Shown here: piece by piece, positions 26,747 to 36,568 of the stretch
How positions within the stretch are numbered: position 1 is the stretch's first letter
How the letters are laid out: each line of letters opens with the position of its first letter
Assembly: GCF_006517275.1 (NCBI RefSeq)
Contig: NZ_CP041191.1
Span: 5,327,001 to 5,391,000 of the forward strand
From: Labrenzia sp. PHM005
GTDB lineage: Bacteria; Pseudomonadota; Alphaproteobacteria; Rhizobiales; Stappiaceae
Length of the DNA stretch: 64,000 nt
Direction: 5' to 3'
Made by a program: the position numbers and the translations under genes
The notes under the pieces: model-generated
Database searches by the model: none
Told to the model about the DNA's origin: nothing
The model's input: only the letters and a program-made list of their open reading frames with translations

Positions 26747-27729
26747 TCCTGCGCGCTTTCCAAGTCATCTTCTAGATGGATACGAATAATGTCATCGAAG
26801 CTTGTTTCAGCTTCAAATCCCAAACTTCTAGCCCGTTCGGCGGTGAAGTCCATTGGCCAGCCTGCGACGATGTTTTGAATGCCGGGATCTGGTTCACGGC
26901 GGATAAGACCCACCGCTTTTTCGCCTGCAGCTCGGCGCAAGGCCTCAATCTGATCGCCAACACTTGCAGAAAGCCCCGGCATCGTGAGGTTGCGCCGCGG
27001 TCCAATCAGAGCGGTGTCTAGCCGCGCGGCATGAACAAAAAATCCGGCAGCCGCACGAGGGCTTGCAAACCAATGCCGTACGCTTTCGTCCACGGGCAGG
27101 ACGGCCTCACGGCCTGCCAATGGTTCACGCAGGATGTTTGAAAAGAAACCGGAGGCCGCCTTGTTGGCTTTGCCCGGCCGGATGCAGACCGTCGGCAGCC
27201 GCAAACCGATCCCATCGAAAATGCCTTTGCGCGTGTAATCCGCCAAAAGCAGTTCTGTAATTGCTTTTTGCGTGCCGTAGCTGGTCAGCGGTGTTGTGAA
27301 AAACGTGTCATTAATTTTCTCAGGAAACGGAGCGCCGAAAACGGCCAGCGAAGATGCAAACAAGAGTCGTGGATAGTAGGGCGCCTCAAGTGCAGCCGTG
27401 CGGATGATCTCAAACAGCTGCCTGCTTCCATCCAGATTGACGGCATACCCTTTTTCGAATTCAGCTTCCGCCTCGCCAGAAACAATTGCGGCCAGATGAA
27501 AGATCAAGTCCGGTCGGTCTGCAATCAAAGCCTCGGCAGCTTTTGGCTTTGCAAGATCCACAACCATTGTCTTGGCGATGTCACTCAGACTTGTAGGCAC
27601 TGTTGGAGCGATGGCATCAGCCAGCGTCAAACGGCTGATCTCCATTCCTAAGACAGCCGGGTCGTCCGCCAGTCGAGCCAAAATCTTCTGCCCCACCATG
27701 CCGGCCGCGCCGATTACCAGCACATGCAT
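26743..27729 (-). CDS. denD: NAD-dependent epimerase/dehydrogenase, D-erythronate dehydrogenase-like
   Basis: A 328-residue extended SDR with GAAGMVG at residues 8-14, [15 protein letters not shown] and the catalytic YGTQK. The overall order ([31 protein letters not shown]) resembles D-erythronate dehydrogenase (DenD), which oxidises D-erythronate at C2 in the four-carbon acid sugar pathway. The usual DenD partners (OtnK/OtnC/OtnI) are not in this window, so the specific substrate is an inference. It forms an operon with the SDR downstream. Confidence 0.72.
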   Translation of the reverse strand: MHVLVIGAAGMVGQKILARLADDPAVLGMEISRLTLADAIAPTVPTSLSDIAKTMVVDLAKPKAAEALIADRPDLIFHLAAIVSGEAEAEFEKGYAVNLDGSRQLFEIIRTAALEAPYYPRLLFASSLAVFGAPFPEKINDTFFTTPLTSYGTQKAITELLLADYTRKGIFDGIGLRLPTVCIRPGKANKAASGFFSNILREPLAGREAVLPVDESVRHWFASPRAAAGFFVHAARLDTALIGPRRNLTMPGLSASVGDQIEALRRAAGEKAVGLIRREPDPGIQNIVAGWPMDFTAERARSLGFEAETSFDDIIRIHLEDDLESAQE

Positions 27730-27857
27730 GCCTGACCTCCTCCAGCATCATTTGCTTAGTTCAGAGTATTAGTCGCAGCTTCGAACCCAAAATTGCAAGT
27801 TAGGGTCATGCAGTCGGTGGCTTGCCAGCATCAAAAACAGCTTGTTTCGGAGAGGGA

Positions 27858-27898
27858 CAGGTGAGCAAGTCATCATGTTTTAGGCGCGCTCTCACCTG
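27858..27898. repeat. Inverted repeat upstream of the denD-like gene
   Basis: CAGGTGAG (27858-27865) and CTCACCTG (27891-27898) are perfect complements separated by 25 nt, within the 243-nt gap between the denD-like and lipid kinase genes. It could be an operator or a stem-loop; no T-run follows. Nothing else was recognised in the gap. Confidence 0.35.
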
Positions 27899-27972
27899 CG
27901 GAAACTGGCTAAGGCACCCAACTACGGCTCTGTGAAAACCGCGGCGTCCGTCGGAAAGGTCCGAATAAAGGC

Positions 27973-28881
27973 TCAAAAGACATTCTGCAGAACCATTCTC
28001 AGAATTTTCGGTTTGATACCAAACTCAAATCGTGTCTCTAGCATGGGCTCGCCATCCAAATTTAGTGGCAACGGCTGCTTTGTCTCAATGACAAACTCCG
28101 CCAGTTGCCGGTAGTGGAGCGATCGATTGTCTTCGTTGAACGGATCGTTCAACTCCTCAACGAGTTGATCAAACCCTTCATTCTCCGGCTTGGTGACAAC
28201 GGCAAGATCCAGCAAGCCATCCGTGAGGCTTGCTTTTGGCGCAACTTCGAAACCACCACCAGCATACTTGCTGTTGCCAATGGTAATGACGAGCACCTCT
28301 CCATCCTCGGTTTGCCCGTCCGGAAGCGAGATCCGGGCACTATAAGGCTGAAGTTGGGTGGCTTTGATCAGCCCCATTATCGAATAGGCCGCGCCACCCA
28401 AAAGGCGTTTGAGTTCAACAGGTGTTGTCGACGTGATTTCCGCGCCAATGCCACCGCTGGCGACATTCACGAAATGACGGTCATTGACCACTCCGACATC
28501 AATTAGGTGTTCGCCGCCGGAAACCGCCAAACGCAGGGCGCTGGTTAAATCATTGCTCGGTATACCCACGCCTCTTGCAAAATCATTTGCCGTCCCAAGA
28601 GGCAGCAGCGCTAACGCGACTTCGCGCTCTGCGCCACGGTCCAAAATCAGGTTTGTTATTCCGTTTAACGAGCCATCGCCGCCGGCCGTCAGTATCCGGC
28701 TGGCACCTTTTTCCATGGCATCATCGAACAGCTTGCCGATGTCATTGATGTCCCAGGGAATGGAGATGTCCAAATCATAACCTTCGGCCCGAACTTGTTT
28801 GATGGCCACCGTTAGGTCTTCGCGCATGCAGTGTTTTTTATTCAGCAACAGGACTGACTTGGACAAAATAAGGCTCCCCAA
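27973..28881 (-). CDS. YegS/DAGK-family lipid kinase
   Basis: A 302-residue protein of the diacylglycerol kinase catalytic family. The ATP-binding GGDGSLNG motif is at about residues 67-74. It is followed by LPLGTANDFARG, the second signature of bacterial DgkB/YegS enzymes, and a C-terminal beta-sandwich ending LDGEPML. These kinases phosphorylate lipids such as diacylglycerol or phosphatidylglycerol. The gene stands alone. Confidence 0.85.
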   Translation of the reverse strand: MGSLILSKSVLLLNKKHCMREDLTVAIKQVRAEGYDLDISIPWDINDIGKLFDDAMEKGASRILTAGGDGSLNGITNLILDRGAEREVALALLPLGTANDFARGVGIPSNDLTSALRLAVSGGEHLIDVGVVNDRHFVNVASGGIGAEITSTTPVELKRLLGGAAYSIMGLIKATQLQPYSARISLPDGQTEDGEVLVITIGNSKYAGGGFEVAPKASLTDGLLDLAVVTKPENEGFDQLVEELNDPFNEDNRSLHYRQLAEFVIETKQPLPLNLDGEPMLETRFEFGIKPKILRMVLQNVF

Positions 28882-29002
28882 TGGTCACGTGCGCAAATTT
28901 CAGCTTATCCTCACCAGACGAATTGGAAAACCGAATACGAAAGATGAAACATGTTGCTGACAATTAGCGCTCTAGTTGTGGCAGATAAACAGGGTATGTT
29001 GA

Positions 29003-29380
29003 TTGAGAGCGATCCGGTTGATTGCCAGCGTAGCCGCTTGTGGCGCTGCCCAAAGCAATAACAGCTATCCTTGGAATGGTGCCGCGAGCCCTGCGACTGA
29101 TGCCATTCCAACTGCAATTCAAGAACTGCGCACCGAGCTTGACGCGCTGAAAGAGAAAGACAAGCACTCGAACCAAAGCAGGTACCTCATGAATCTCAGA
29201 GACACGATGATCACATTGATTATGCTACTCGCCTTGGCCGGAATGTCAGTGCTCCTGTTCAATATCCCGGTTGGTATTGAGACCAAAAAGTTCGGTGCCA
29301 TTGTTTTCGGAGCCATTTTGGTCTTTGGCATCATCAACATTGGTTTGGTCTTCTTGGACCGGCTTCAAAATCGGCAATAA
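29003..29380 (+). CDS. Possible small membrane protein (unrecognised)
   Basis: This open frame encodes up to 125 residues. The C-terminal half has two convincing hydrophobic helices (around LIMLLALAGMSVLLF and GAIVFGAILVFGIINIGLVF), and before them is a short charged helix (ELRTELDALKEKDK) that could coil. The N-terminus is doubtful: the only upstream start is TTG 29003 with no ribosome site, and the first ~35 residues look non-coding, so the real start may be further in. No family recognised. Confidence 0.4.
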   Translation: MRAIRLIASVAACGAAQSNNSYPWNGAASPATDAIPTAIQELRTELDALKEKDKHSNQSRYLMNLRDTMITLIMLLALAGMSVLLFNIPVGIETKKFGAIVFGAILVFGIINIGLVFLDRLQNRQ

Positions 29381-29497
29381 TAGAGTTTGACCTTATCCAT
29401 TGACCTAAAGCTGATTTGATCATCTGATCTTCTCATAATCTTCAAAAATATCGCGTTTTTCATTTTCGGACGGACATTACGCAGCCTGGAGGAACCA

Positions 29498-31066
29498 ATG
29501 ATGACATTTGGAATGCGTTTTCTGGCCAGAGGGTTGACTGCGGGTCTTGTTGGCGCGATTGCGCTCGCAGGCGCCCTGCCAGCCTTGGCACAAACAGACA
29601 AACCAAACATTTTGGTGATCTGGGGGGACGATGTCGGGCAATCCAACATCTCCGCCTATACCTTCGGCCTGATGGGATACCGGACCGACAATATCGACCG
29701 GATCGCCAAGGAAGGGATGATGTTCACCGACTATTACGGTGAGCAATCGTGCACCGCCGGCCGGTCGTCCTACATCATGGGTCAAAGCGTGTTCCGAACC
29801 GGCCTTTCCAAGGTTGGGCTCCCGGGTGCGGACCTCGGCATGCAGGTTGAGGATCCAACGATTGCCGGGCTGTTAAAACCCCACGGGTACATGACCGGCC
29901 AGTTCGGCAAGAACCACCTTGGAGACAAGGATGAGATGTTGCCAACGAACCACGGCTTTGATGAATTCTTTGGCAACCTTTATCACCTCAACGCGGAAGA
30001 AGAGCCGGAAAACCCGGATTATCCGAAAGACCCGGCGTTCCGGGAGCGCTTCGGCCCGCGTGGTGTGATCAAGTCTTCGGCTGACGGCACGATCGAAGAC
30101 ACCGGCCCGCTGACCAAAAAGCGGATGGAAACCGTTGACGATGAAACCATCACAGCCGCCATCGACTTCATCCGCCGGGCGCATGATCAGGGCAAACCGT
30201 TTTACGTCTGGTGGAACGGCACGCGGATGCACTTCCGCACGCACATCAAGGACGAAATCCGGGGCATTTCGGGCCAAGATGAATATGGCGATGCCATGCT
30301 GGAGCATGACGGCCATGTCGGCCAATTGCTTGACCTTCTGGATGAGCTCGGCATTACGGACAACACCATCGTCCATTATTCGACCGACAACGGCCCGCAT
30401 ATGAACACCTGGCCGGATGCAGCCTCCTCACCGTTCTTCGGCGAGAAGAACACCAACTGGGAAGGCGGCTGGCGGGTGCCGTCCATGGTTCGCTGGCCTG
30501 GAAGGATTGAAGCCGGCTCGATTTCCAACGAAATCATGCATCATATGGATTGGTTGCCGACGTTCCTGGCAGCTGCAGGTGATGCGGATATCAAGGAAAA
30601 ACTAAAAGCGGGCGGCGTTCAGGCCATTGGCCGCGAATATAATGTTCACCTCGATGGTTATAACTTCCTGCCGCATCTGACCGGCGAGACTGACGAAGGG
30701 CCTCGAAAAGAAATCTTCTATTTCGCAGATACGGGTGAACTGACCGCGCTTCGCTACGAAGACTGGAAAGCGATCTTCCTGGAGCAAAAGGAATACGCAA
30801 CACTTAGGGCCTGGATCGAGCCATGGACCCCCTTGCGCGTTCCGCTCATCACGAATTTGCGCCGGGATCCTTATGAACGGGCTCATGTCACATCCAACAC
30901 CTATTATGATTGGATGATCGACAGAATTTTCTTCCTGGTTCCCGCTCAAGCCTATGTCGCGAGTTTTCTCTCAACCTTCAAAGAGTTCCCGCCCCGGCAA
31001 AAGCCGGCAAGTTTCTCCATCGATCAGGTGATGGACATGATGGTGAACTCAACTGGTTCAAAATAA
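29498..31066 (+). CDS. Exported arylsulfatase (formylglycine type)
   Basis: A 522-residue type I sulfatase with a signal peptide cleaved after ALA (about residue 31). The active-site motif CTAGR (in EQSCTAGRSSY) supplies the cysteine converted to formylglycine. WGDDVG gives the paired metal aspartates, and NHLGDKDE, HMDWLPT and STDNGPH complete the site. It hydrolyses sulfate esters in the periplasm; the substrate is unknown. GGAGGAACCA precedes the ATG. No sulfatase-maturing enzyme is in the window. It heads a + strand run with an exported phosphatase and MoxR/Bat genes, although a terminator follows it. Confidence 0.9.
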   Translation: MMTFGMRFLARGLTAGLVGAIALAGALPALAQTDKPNILVIWGDDVGQSNISAYTFGLMGYRTDNIDRIAKEGMMFTDYYGEQSCTAGRSSYIMGQSVFRTGLSKVGLPGADLGMQVEDPTIAGLLKPHGYMTGQFGKNHLGDKDEMLPTNHGFDEFFGNLYHLNAEEEPENPDYPKDPAFRERFGPRGVIKSSADGTIEDTGPLTKKRMETVDDETITAAIDFIRRAHDQGKPFYVWWNGTRMHFRTHIKDEIRGISGQDEYGDAMLEHDGHVGQLLDLLDELGITDNTIVHYSTDNGPHMNTWPDAASSPFFGEKNTNWEGGWRVPSMVRWPGRIEAGSISNEIMHHMDWLPTFLAAAGDADIKEKLKAGGVQAIGREYNVHLDGYNFLPHLTGETDEGPRKEIFYFADTGELTALRYEDWKAIFLEQKEYATLRAWIEPWTPLRVPLITNLRRDPYERAHVTSNTYYDWMIDRIFFLVPAQAYVASFLSTFKEFPPRQKPASFSIDQVMDMMVNSTGSK

Positions 31067-31075
31067 CATCTGAGA

Positions 31076-31104
31076 AAAAGGGGCAACGTCCGTTGCCCCT
31101 TTGC
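31076..31104 (+). terminator. Terminator-like hairpin after the sulfatase gene
   Basis: AAAGGGGCAACG and CGTTGCCCCTTT form a stem of about 12 bp around a 2-nt centre, ending in a short T-run. It lies only 10 nt past the sulfatase stop and about 20 nt before the next start, so it may be a partial terminator that sets downstream expression rather than a full operon end. Confidence 0.7.
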
Positions 31105-31124
31105 TCGAAAGGGAGGCGCATCTC

Positions 31125-31361
31125 GTGGCCGATATCAACGCATTGATCAATGAACTGAAACAGACCCGCGATGAGGTCAAACTCAAGATCCATTTGGGCT
31201 CCAAGGAGCTTCAGGACGAGTGGAATGAACTTGAAGGTAAGTGGGACGCCTTCGAAGCCAAGGCAAAGCTTGGCGAGTCTGCCGAAAACATCGGCGAAGC
31301 AACCTCCCTACTCGGCGACGAGCTGGCGAAAGCCTTCAAGAAGATCAAGTCAGCGCTCTGA
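31125..31361 (+). CDS. Small helical protein (unrecognised)
   Basis: A 78-residue highly charged, almost entirely helical protein with heptad-like spacing (INELKQTRDEVKLKIHL, WNELEGKWDAFEAKAKL), so probably a coiled coil. GTG 31125 is chosen because GGGAGG (31111-31116) sits 8 nt before it; a TTG at 31101 would start inside the terminator stem. Its stop is 2 nt from the alkaline phosphatase start, so the two are co-translated. No signal peptide. Possible adaptor or regulator for its neighbours; function unknown. Confidence 0.7.
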   Translation: MADINALINELKQTRDEVKLKIHLGSKELQDEWNELEGKWDAFEAKAKLGESAENIGEATSLLGDELAKAFKKIKSAL

Positions 31362-31363
31362 TC

Positions 31364-33055
31364 ATGACGAACAGACGGGCGGCATTGGGTGCGGTGGCGG
31401 CATGTGCGCTTGCGCCTTTACAGGCTGTGGCTGAAGAGCTGCCCAAGCTGGTGTTGCAGATCACCGTCGACCAGCTCCGGGGCGATTTGATCGACCGCAA
31501 CATTGCCAACTTTGGCGAGAAGGGCTTCAAACGCCTGCTTCAAAACGGCATCTATTATACAAACGCCCATCATCGGCATGCCAACACCGAGACGATTGTG
31601 GGCCACACTACGCTTGCAACCGGTACTGATCCCGCAGTCCATGGTATGGTTGCCAATCTCTGGTATGACCGGTCCACCGGCAAACCCTTCTACAATGTCC
31701 AAGATCCCGACTATCCGCTACTAGCGAAGTCCGGCGTAGATCAATCGACTGAAATCGATCCGACCCAACGGGCTGCAACGTCCGATGGGCGTTCGCCCGC
31801 CTCGATCCTGTCCTCAACCCTGTCCGATGAAATCGCGATCGCCAATGCGGGTGTGTCAAAGGTATTTGGTGTTTCGGTCAAGGACCGCGGTGCCATTTCC
31901 ATGGCTGGACACGCAGGCACCGCCTACTGGTTTTCAAAAAGCGAAGGCCGTTTCGTGACGTCCAGCTATTACATGGATGCCTACCCGAATTGGGTCGACC
32001 ATTGGAACGATGCTGGCCATGTTTTGGCCTATGCCTTTACCGATTGGAATCTGTCCGACGCAAAAGATACTTATCGGTTTTTCGAATTTGACGACGCGAA
32101 CTGGGAAACCAATTTTCCGGGGTTCGGCCGCACATTTCCCCATCCATTCGGAGCTTGGGACAGCAAATATTACACAACATTCCTGACACTCAGCCCGGCG
32201 GGCGATGAACTGACGGCATCCTTCGCAAAATCGCTGATCGATAGTGAAGGGATCGGTGCGGATGATGTCACCGATTACCTGTCAGTCAGTTTTTCATCAA
32301 CGGACTATGTCGGCCATATCTTTGGCCCATCCAGCCTGGAGGCAGAGGACAATCTCCGTCGGCTGGACCAGACAATTGGTCAGCTGCTGGATCACGTGGA
32401 TGAAAAGATAGGCCTAAAGAATACGCTGGTTGTCCTGTCCGCTGATCATGGCGCTGCCGAGGTCCCAGGCTATCTGGAGTATCTCGGCATTCCGGCTGGC
32501 TACTTCAATTTCGATAACATTGACAAGGAACCTGCAGCCCAAGCTCTGATTGCCGAGTTTGGCGTGGCTCAGGAGCTTATTGCCTCCTTTTCACAGCCCT
32601 ACGTCTATCTCAACGATCAGCTGATTATGGACAAGGGGCTGAAGAAGGCAGACGTTGCCAGAGCCCTTGCCAGGGAGCTGCAAAAGATGCCCGCGATTGC
32701 TTACGCCATCTCCAGCGAAGATCTGGCGAGCTCAGCAATTGCCAAGACGGCTGTCAGCGATGCGGTCCTGGCAAATTTTCATGCCTCGCGGTCCGGAGAT
32801 ATCTATGTTGTGTTCGAGCCCCACTGGTTTGTGGGCGATTTCGACGGCCTTCATGTCGCGTCCCATCATGGTTCACCCTGGACCTATGACACACACGTTC
32901 CGATCATCTTTTCCCGGCCCGGCGTGGCGGCGAGCCGCGTTTCTGCCCGGGTTGAGACCGTCGATCTGGCGCCAACCGTTGCAGCCTACCTGAGGATCAA
33001 GGCGCCCAGCGGTGCCCGCGGTACCGTCCTCGACGAGGTTTTGCAGTCACAATAG
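31364..33055 (+). CDS. Exported alkaline phosphatase-family enzyme (PafA-like)
   Basis: A 563-residue protein with a signal peptide (MTNRRAALGAVAACALAP...AVA, about 23 residues). It belongs to the type I phosphodiesterase/nucleotide pyrophosphatase branch. Metal-site segments are TVDQLRGD, DYVGHIFGP, SADHGAAE and HHGSPWTYDTH. The threonine nucleophile lies in ANTETIVGHTTLAT, similar to PafA of Bacteroidetes, a phosphatase insensitive to phosphate. Substrate may be phosphomonoesters or diesters. The long in-frame upstream extension from 31241 is rejected because ATG 31364 opens a clean signal peptide. Confidence 0.88.
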   Translation: MTNRRAALGAVAACALAPLQAVAEELPKLVLQITVDQLRGDLIDRNIANFGEKGFKRLLQNGIYYTNAHHRHANTETIVGHTTLATGTDPAVHGMVANLWYDRSTGKPFYNVQDPDYPLLAKSGVDQSTEIDPTQRAATSDGRSPASILSSTLSDEIAIANAGVSKVFGVSVKDRGAISMAGHAGTAYWFSKSEGRFVTSSYYMDAYPNWVDHWNDAGHVLAYAFTDWNLSDAKDTYRFFEFDDANWETNFPGFGRTFPHPFGAWDSKYYTTFLTLSPAGDELTASFAKSLIDSEGIGADDVTDYLSVSFSSTDYVGHIFGPSSLEAEDNLRRLDQTIGQLLDHVDEKIGLKNTLVVLSADHGAAEVPGYLEYLGIPAGYFNFDNIDKEPAAQALIAEFGVAQELIASFSQPYVYLNDQLIMDKGLKKADVARALARELQKMPAIAYAISSEDLASSAIAKTAVSDAVLANFHASRSGDIYVVFEPHWFVGDFDGLHVASHHGSPWTYDTHVPIIFSRPGVAASRVSARVETVDLAPTVAAYLRIKAPSGARGTVLDEVLQSQ

Positions 33056-33082
33056 TTTTTCAGATCAATCGCGGACCGTTCG

Positions 33083-34093
33083 ATGACAACTCCACTTCAA
33101 CAAATTCAATCGCTTAGAGAACGGATGCAGCAATCCATCATCGGTCAGCATGAGGTGATCGAGCGGCTGATCATCGGGCTCTTGGCCAACGGAAATCTGC
33201 TTGTTGAAGGCCTGCCGGGGCTGGCAAAAACCCGCGCGATCAAGGCAATGGCAAAGAACCTGGAAGCTGATTTCAGCCGCATCCAGTTTACCCCGGATCT
33301 CCTGCCGTCTGATGTCACCGGCACCGAGGTCTATCATCAGGCCGGCGGTGAAGGCACGTTCCGCTTCGAACAGGGACCGATCTTCGCCAACATCGTCCTG
33401 GCTGATGAGATTAACCGGGCACCTGCCAAGGTCCAGGCTGCGCTTCTGGAAGCCATGGAAGAACGCCAGGTGACGGTTTCCGGCACGACCCACAAGATGG
33501 AACCGCTGTTCATGGTCATGGCGACACAAAACCCGGTGGAACAGGAAGGCACCTACCCTCTCCCCGAAGCCCAGATGGACCGGTTCTTGATGCATGTTCT
33601 GATCACCTATCCGCCGGTTGAAGACGAAGTCAAGGTGATCGAACTGGTCCGGGCTGAGGAACAAAAAGCCCTCGCCAGCACATCGGAGAAATCCACTGGC
33701 GGAAAGACGGACCAACCGGAGGAGCGGAGCGCAATCCCTCAATCGGCAATCTTCGATGCCCGCGCTGAAATCGCAGCGATCCATGTGTCCGAGGCAATCG
33801 CCAAATACATGGCCGATCTTGTCTATGCCACGCGGACACCGGCTGCGTACTCCGACGACCTGGGACGATGGATTGAGATTGGTGCCAGTCCGCGTGCATC
33901 CATTGCACTGGACAAATGCGGGCGCACCCATGCCTGGCTGAACGGGCGTGATTACGTCGACCCGCTCGACATTCAGGCGATCGCGCCGGAAGTCTTTCGC
34001 CACCGTCTTACGTTGACGTTTGAAGCCGAAGGCGACAGCGTCACCCCGGACAAAGTGATTGAGGAGATCATCAAGACCGTCGCTCTGACATAG
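33083..34093 (+). CDS. MoxR-family AAA+ ATPase
   Basis: A 336-residue MoxR ATPase. Walker A is GLPGLAKT (residues ~40-47), Walker B is VLADEINRAPAKVQ and sensor 1 lies in MATQNPVEQEGTYPLPEAQ. The linker at about 195-225 is charged and variable. MoxR proteins work with von Willebrand A-domain partners as chaperones that help metal-cofactor enzymes mature. All partners follow directly on the same strand. Confidence 0.95.
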   Translation: MTTPLQQIQSLRERMQQSIIGQHEVIERLIIGLLANGNLLVEGLPGLAKTRAIKAMAKNLEADFSRIQFTPDLLPSDVTGTEVYHQAGGEGTFRFEQGPIFANIVLADEINRAPAKVQAALLEAMEERQVTVSGTTHKMEPLFMVMATQNPVEQEGTYPLPEAQMDRFLMHVLITYPPVEDEVKVIELVRAEEQKALASTSEKSTGGKTDQPEERSAIPQSAIFDARAEIAAIHVSEAIAKYMADLVYATRTPAAYSDDLGRWIEIGASPRASIALDKCGRTHAWLNGRDYVDPLDIQAIAPEVFRHRLTLTFEAEGDSVTPDKVIEEIIKTVALT

Positions 34094-34116
34094 GGGACAG
34101 AGAGAGGAAACGGACG

Positions 34117-35121
34117 ATGCACGACCGCGCGGCCAGATCACGGTCAGGTTTAAATTCCAAACCGCCTGCCAAGGCAGACGGTGCGGACCCGCGCATTCAT
34201 GTCACCCTCCCTCAACTCCGCGCCCTTGAAAGCCAGGCACGCGGTTTGCGTTTTTTGCCGCGACAGCCCGCTGCTAGCGTCTTCAACGGCCGGCATGCGT
34301 CACGCCTGCGTGGACGCGGGCTCAACTTTGAAGAACTCAGGAATTACCTGCCAGGTGATGACCCACGCACCATTGACTGGAAAGTCACAGCGCGCACCGG
34401 CAAGCCGCATGTGCGGGTTTACAGCGAAGAGCGGGACCACCCTGCCCTGATCCTTGTCGATCAGCGCATGTCCATGTTCTTTGGAACGAAGCACGCCATG
34501 AAGTCGGTCACTGCTGCGGAAGCTGCGGCGCTAGCAGCCTTTCGTATTCTCGACCAAGGCGACAGGATTGGTGGAATAATTTTCGGCGATGAATTCGCTG
34601 CAGAAATCAAACCCAAAGCCAACCGCTCCGCGCGCGATCAGTTCTTGACGGCAATAGTACGGGCAAACCAGATGTTGCAGGCGGACGCCCCTGCCATCGA
34701 CACGCAGATGTCCTTGAACGTACCGCTTCGGACAGCTGCCCGGATCGCCCGGAGAAATCACCTCGTTATCTTGATTTCGGATTTTGACGGCATCAACGAA
34801 GAAACCAGTCACCTGGTTGGGCGAATTGCCAGCACCAATGACCTCATATTGTGTCCGGTAACCGATCCGATAGCCGAAGAAATCCCGGCTGGTCTCAAAT
34901 TGGTCGTTTCCGACGGCGAGCTCCAAATCGAACTCGATACGGCCAGCGGCGAGATCCACAAACGCCTTGCCGAGTTCTCCTCCGGGCGCCTCTCTGAAAT
35001 CCTAGGCTGGCAAAGAAAATATGGTCTCCCGATTCTGCCGTTGAGCGCGGGTGAAGAAACCGTTCCGCAGGTCCGCCGCCTGACCGGGCTTACGCCGGCA
35101 CAAAAGCTGGTCAAGCCATGA
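34117..35121 (+). CDS. DUF58 domain protein
   Basis: A 334-residue protein with the DUF58 hallmark GRGLNFEELRNYLPGDDPRTIDW split around residues 65-90, followed by a vWA-like core (LILVDQRMSMFFG). The DxSxS MIDAS is degenerate (DQRMS). DUF58 proteins pair with MoxR in the MoxR-Bat system and probably dock clients at the membrane. GAGAGGAAACGGACG precedes the ATG, and the stop overlaps the next start by 4 nt. Confidence 0.93.
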   Translation: MHDRAARSRSGLNSKPPAKADGADPRIHVTLPQLRALESQARGLRFLPRQPAASVFNGRHASRLRGRGLNFEELRNYLPGDDPRTIDWKVTARTGKPHVRVYSEERDHPALILVDQRMSMFFGTKHAMKSVTAAEAAALAAFRILDQGDRIGGIIFGDEFAAEIKPKANRSARDQFLTAIVRANQMLQADAPAIDTQMSLNVPLRTAARIARRNHLVILISDFDGINEETSHLVGRIASTNDLILCPVTDPIAEEIPAGLKLVVSDGELQIELDTASGEIHKRLAEFSSGRLSEILGWQRKYGLPILPLSAGEETVPQVRRLTGLTPAQKLVKP

Positions 35122-35588
35122 CGGACGAATGCAAAGGCCTCAATCTTGCCGAGCTGATCGATCTGCTGGAGCCAGTGCCTGACCCCGCACCCATTTCCAT
35201 GATGCCGCAAACGGCCGGATGGCTTTGGCTGGGTGCAATCTTGCTTGTTTTCATTGGTGTCGGCTACTGGAAATTCCTGCTCTGGCGCCGGAAGACGGCC
35301 TACCGTCGTGAGGCGCTTGCCGAACTTGCAACCTGCCCAAACGATCCGCAGCGGCTTGCCGAACTTCTGCGCCGGACAGCCCTCTCAGCTTATGTTCGTC
35401 AGGACGTGGCCGCACTGCATGGCCCGGATTGGCTCACCTTTCTGGATCATGCGTATGGCGGAACTGGCTTTTCGGACGGACCGGGAAAGGCCGTCGCCGA
35501 AGCGCCTTACAAGAAAACCGGTGATGGCGCCGATCTGAAGCCGTTGATCCGGACCTGGATCAAAACGCACAAGAGCGCCGCAGCATGA
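35118..35588 (+). CDS. DUF4381 membrane protein
   Basis: A 156-residue protein with one transmembrane helix at about 37-56 (LWLGAILLVFIGVGYWKFL) and a cytoplasmic helical domain containing LRRTALSAYVRQDVAALHGPDW split over the middle, typical of DUF4381. It is a fixed member of MoxR/Bat operons. It overlaps both neighbours by 4 nt. Confidence 0.9.
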   Translation: MTDECKGLNLAELIDLLEPVPDPAPISMMPQTAGWLWLGAILLVFIGVGYWKFLLWRRKTAYRREALAELATCPNDPQRLAELLRRTALSAYVRQDVAALHGPDWLTFLDHAYGGTGFSDGPGKAVAEAPYKKTGDGADLKPLIRTWIKTHKSAAA

Positions 35589-36568
35589 TCGAATTTGCCC
35601 ACCCCTATGCCTTTTTTCTGCTGCCACTGCCGCTTGCCGTCTATGTCCTTGTGCCGCCCCACCAGGAACGCGTTTCGGCGTTGCGGTTTCCATTCTTCCG
35701 CCGGCTTGCGGAGGTTGCCGGTCAGGCACCAAAAGCCGGTTCGGTCATCTTCTGGCGGACCACACTGCAAAACCTTGCCGCCATCGCGATTTGGGGGCTT
35801 TTGGTCACGGCGCTTGCCGCGCCAGAACGTGTCGGCGAGCCGATCATTCAGGAAAAGGCGGCCCGCGATGTCATGCTTGCCATCGATATCTCCGGCTCAA
35901 TGGATCAGGTCGACTTCATCTCGCAAGACGGCGAACGCACGCAGCGCCTGGATGCGGTCAAACGGGTCGTTGGTGACTTCATTTCAGACCGTGATGGCGA
36001 CCGGATCGCCCTGATCGTCTTTGGCGCCAAGGCCTTCGTCCAGGCGCCCTTTACCGAAGACCTTGCTTCGGTCCGTGCGCTGCTTGAACAAACCGAAGTC
36101 GGCATGGCTGGGCCGCACACGGTTCTGGGCGATGCGATCGGCCTGTCGATCAAGACCTTTCTGGCGAGCGAGATTGAAGACCGGCTGCTGATCCTGCTGA
36201 GCGACGGCGCCGATACCGGCAGCCGTATGACCCCGGTCAACGCGGCGGCGATTGCAGCCAGGGAAGGCATAGAAATAATTTCCATCGGCGTCGGCGATCC
36301 GGAAGGCTCCGGCGACCAGCGGTTGGATGAACGCACTTTGAAAAGCATCTCTGGCGCGGCAGGCGGAACCTACTACTTTGCGGGAGATGAGAACGGCCTT
36401 GCTGAGATTTATGCCCGGATCGACGCGCAAAAACCGCGGGAAGTGGAAACCCGCTCGTTCCGCCCGAGAGAACCGCTTGGCCATTTGCTTCTGATATTGG
36501 CAGCGTTGATCGGCATCGGTGCGCTTGCCATCCTTCACGCCCAAAAGGCGCGGCGGAGGACCGCATGA
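35585..36568 (+). CDS. batA: BatA-like von Willebrand A-domain membrane protein
   Basis: A 327-residue protein: two N-terminal transmembrane helices (~8-25 and ~55-75), a vWA domain and a C-terminal helix (~300-320). The MIDAS is intact: DISGSMD (DxSxS), the threonine of GPHTVLGD, and LLSDGADTG. The vWA domain faces the periplasm and is expected to bind metal. Overlaps 4 nt on both sides. Confidence 0.92.
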   Translation: MIEFAHPYAFFLLPLPLAVYVLVPPHQERVSALRFPFFRRLAEVAGQAPKAGSVIFWRTTLQNLAAIAIWGLLVTALAAPERVGEPIIQEKAARDVMLAIDISGSMDQVDFISQDGERTQRLDAVKRVVGDFISDRDGDRIALIVFGAKAFVQAPFTEDLASVRALLEQTEVGMAGPHTVLGDAIGLSIKTFLASEIEDRLLILLSDGADTGSRMTPVNAAAIAAREGIEIISIGVGDPEGSGDQRLDERTLKSISGAAGGTYYFAGDENGLAEIYARIDAQKPREVETRSFRPREPLGHLLLILAALIGIGALAILHAQKARRRTA

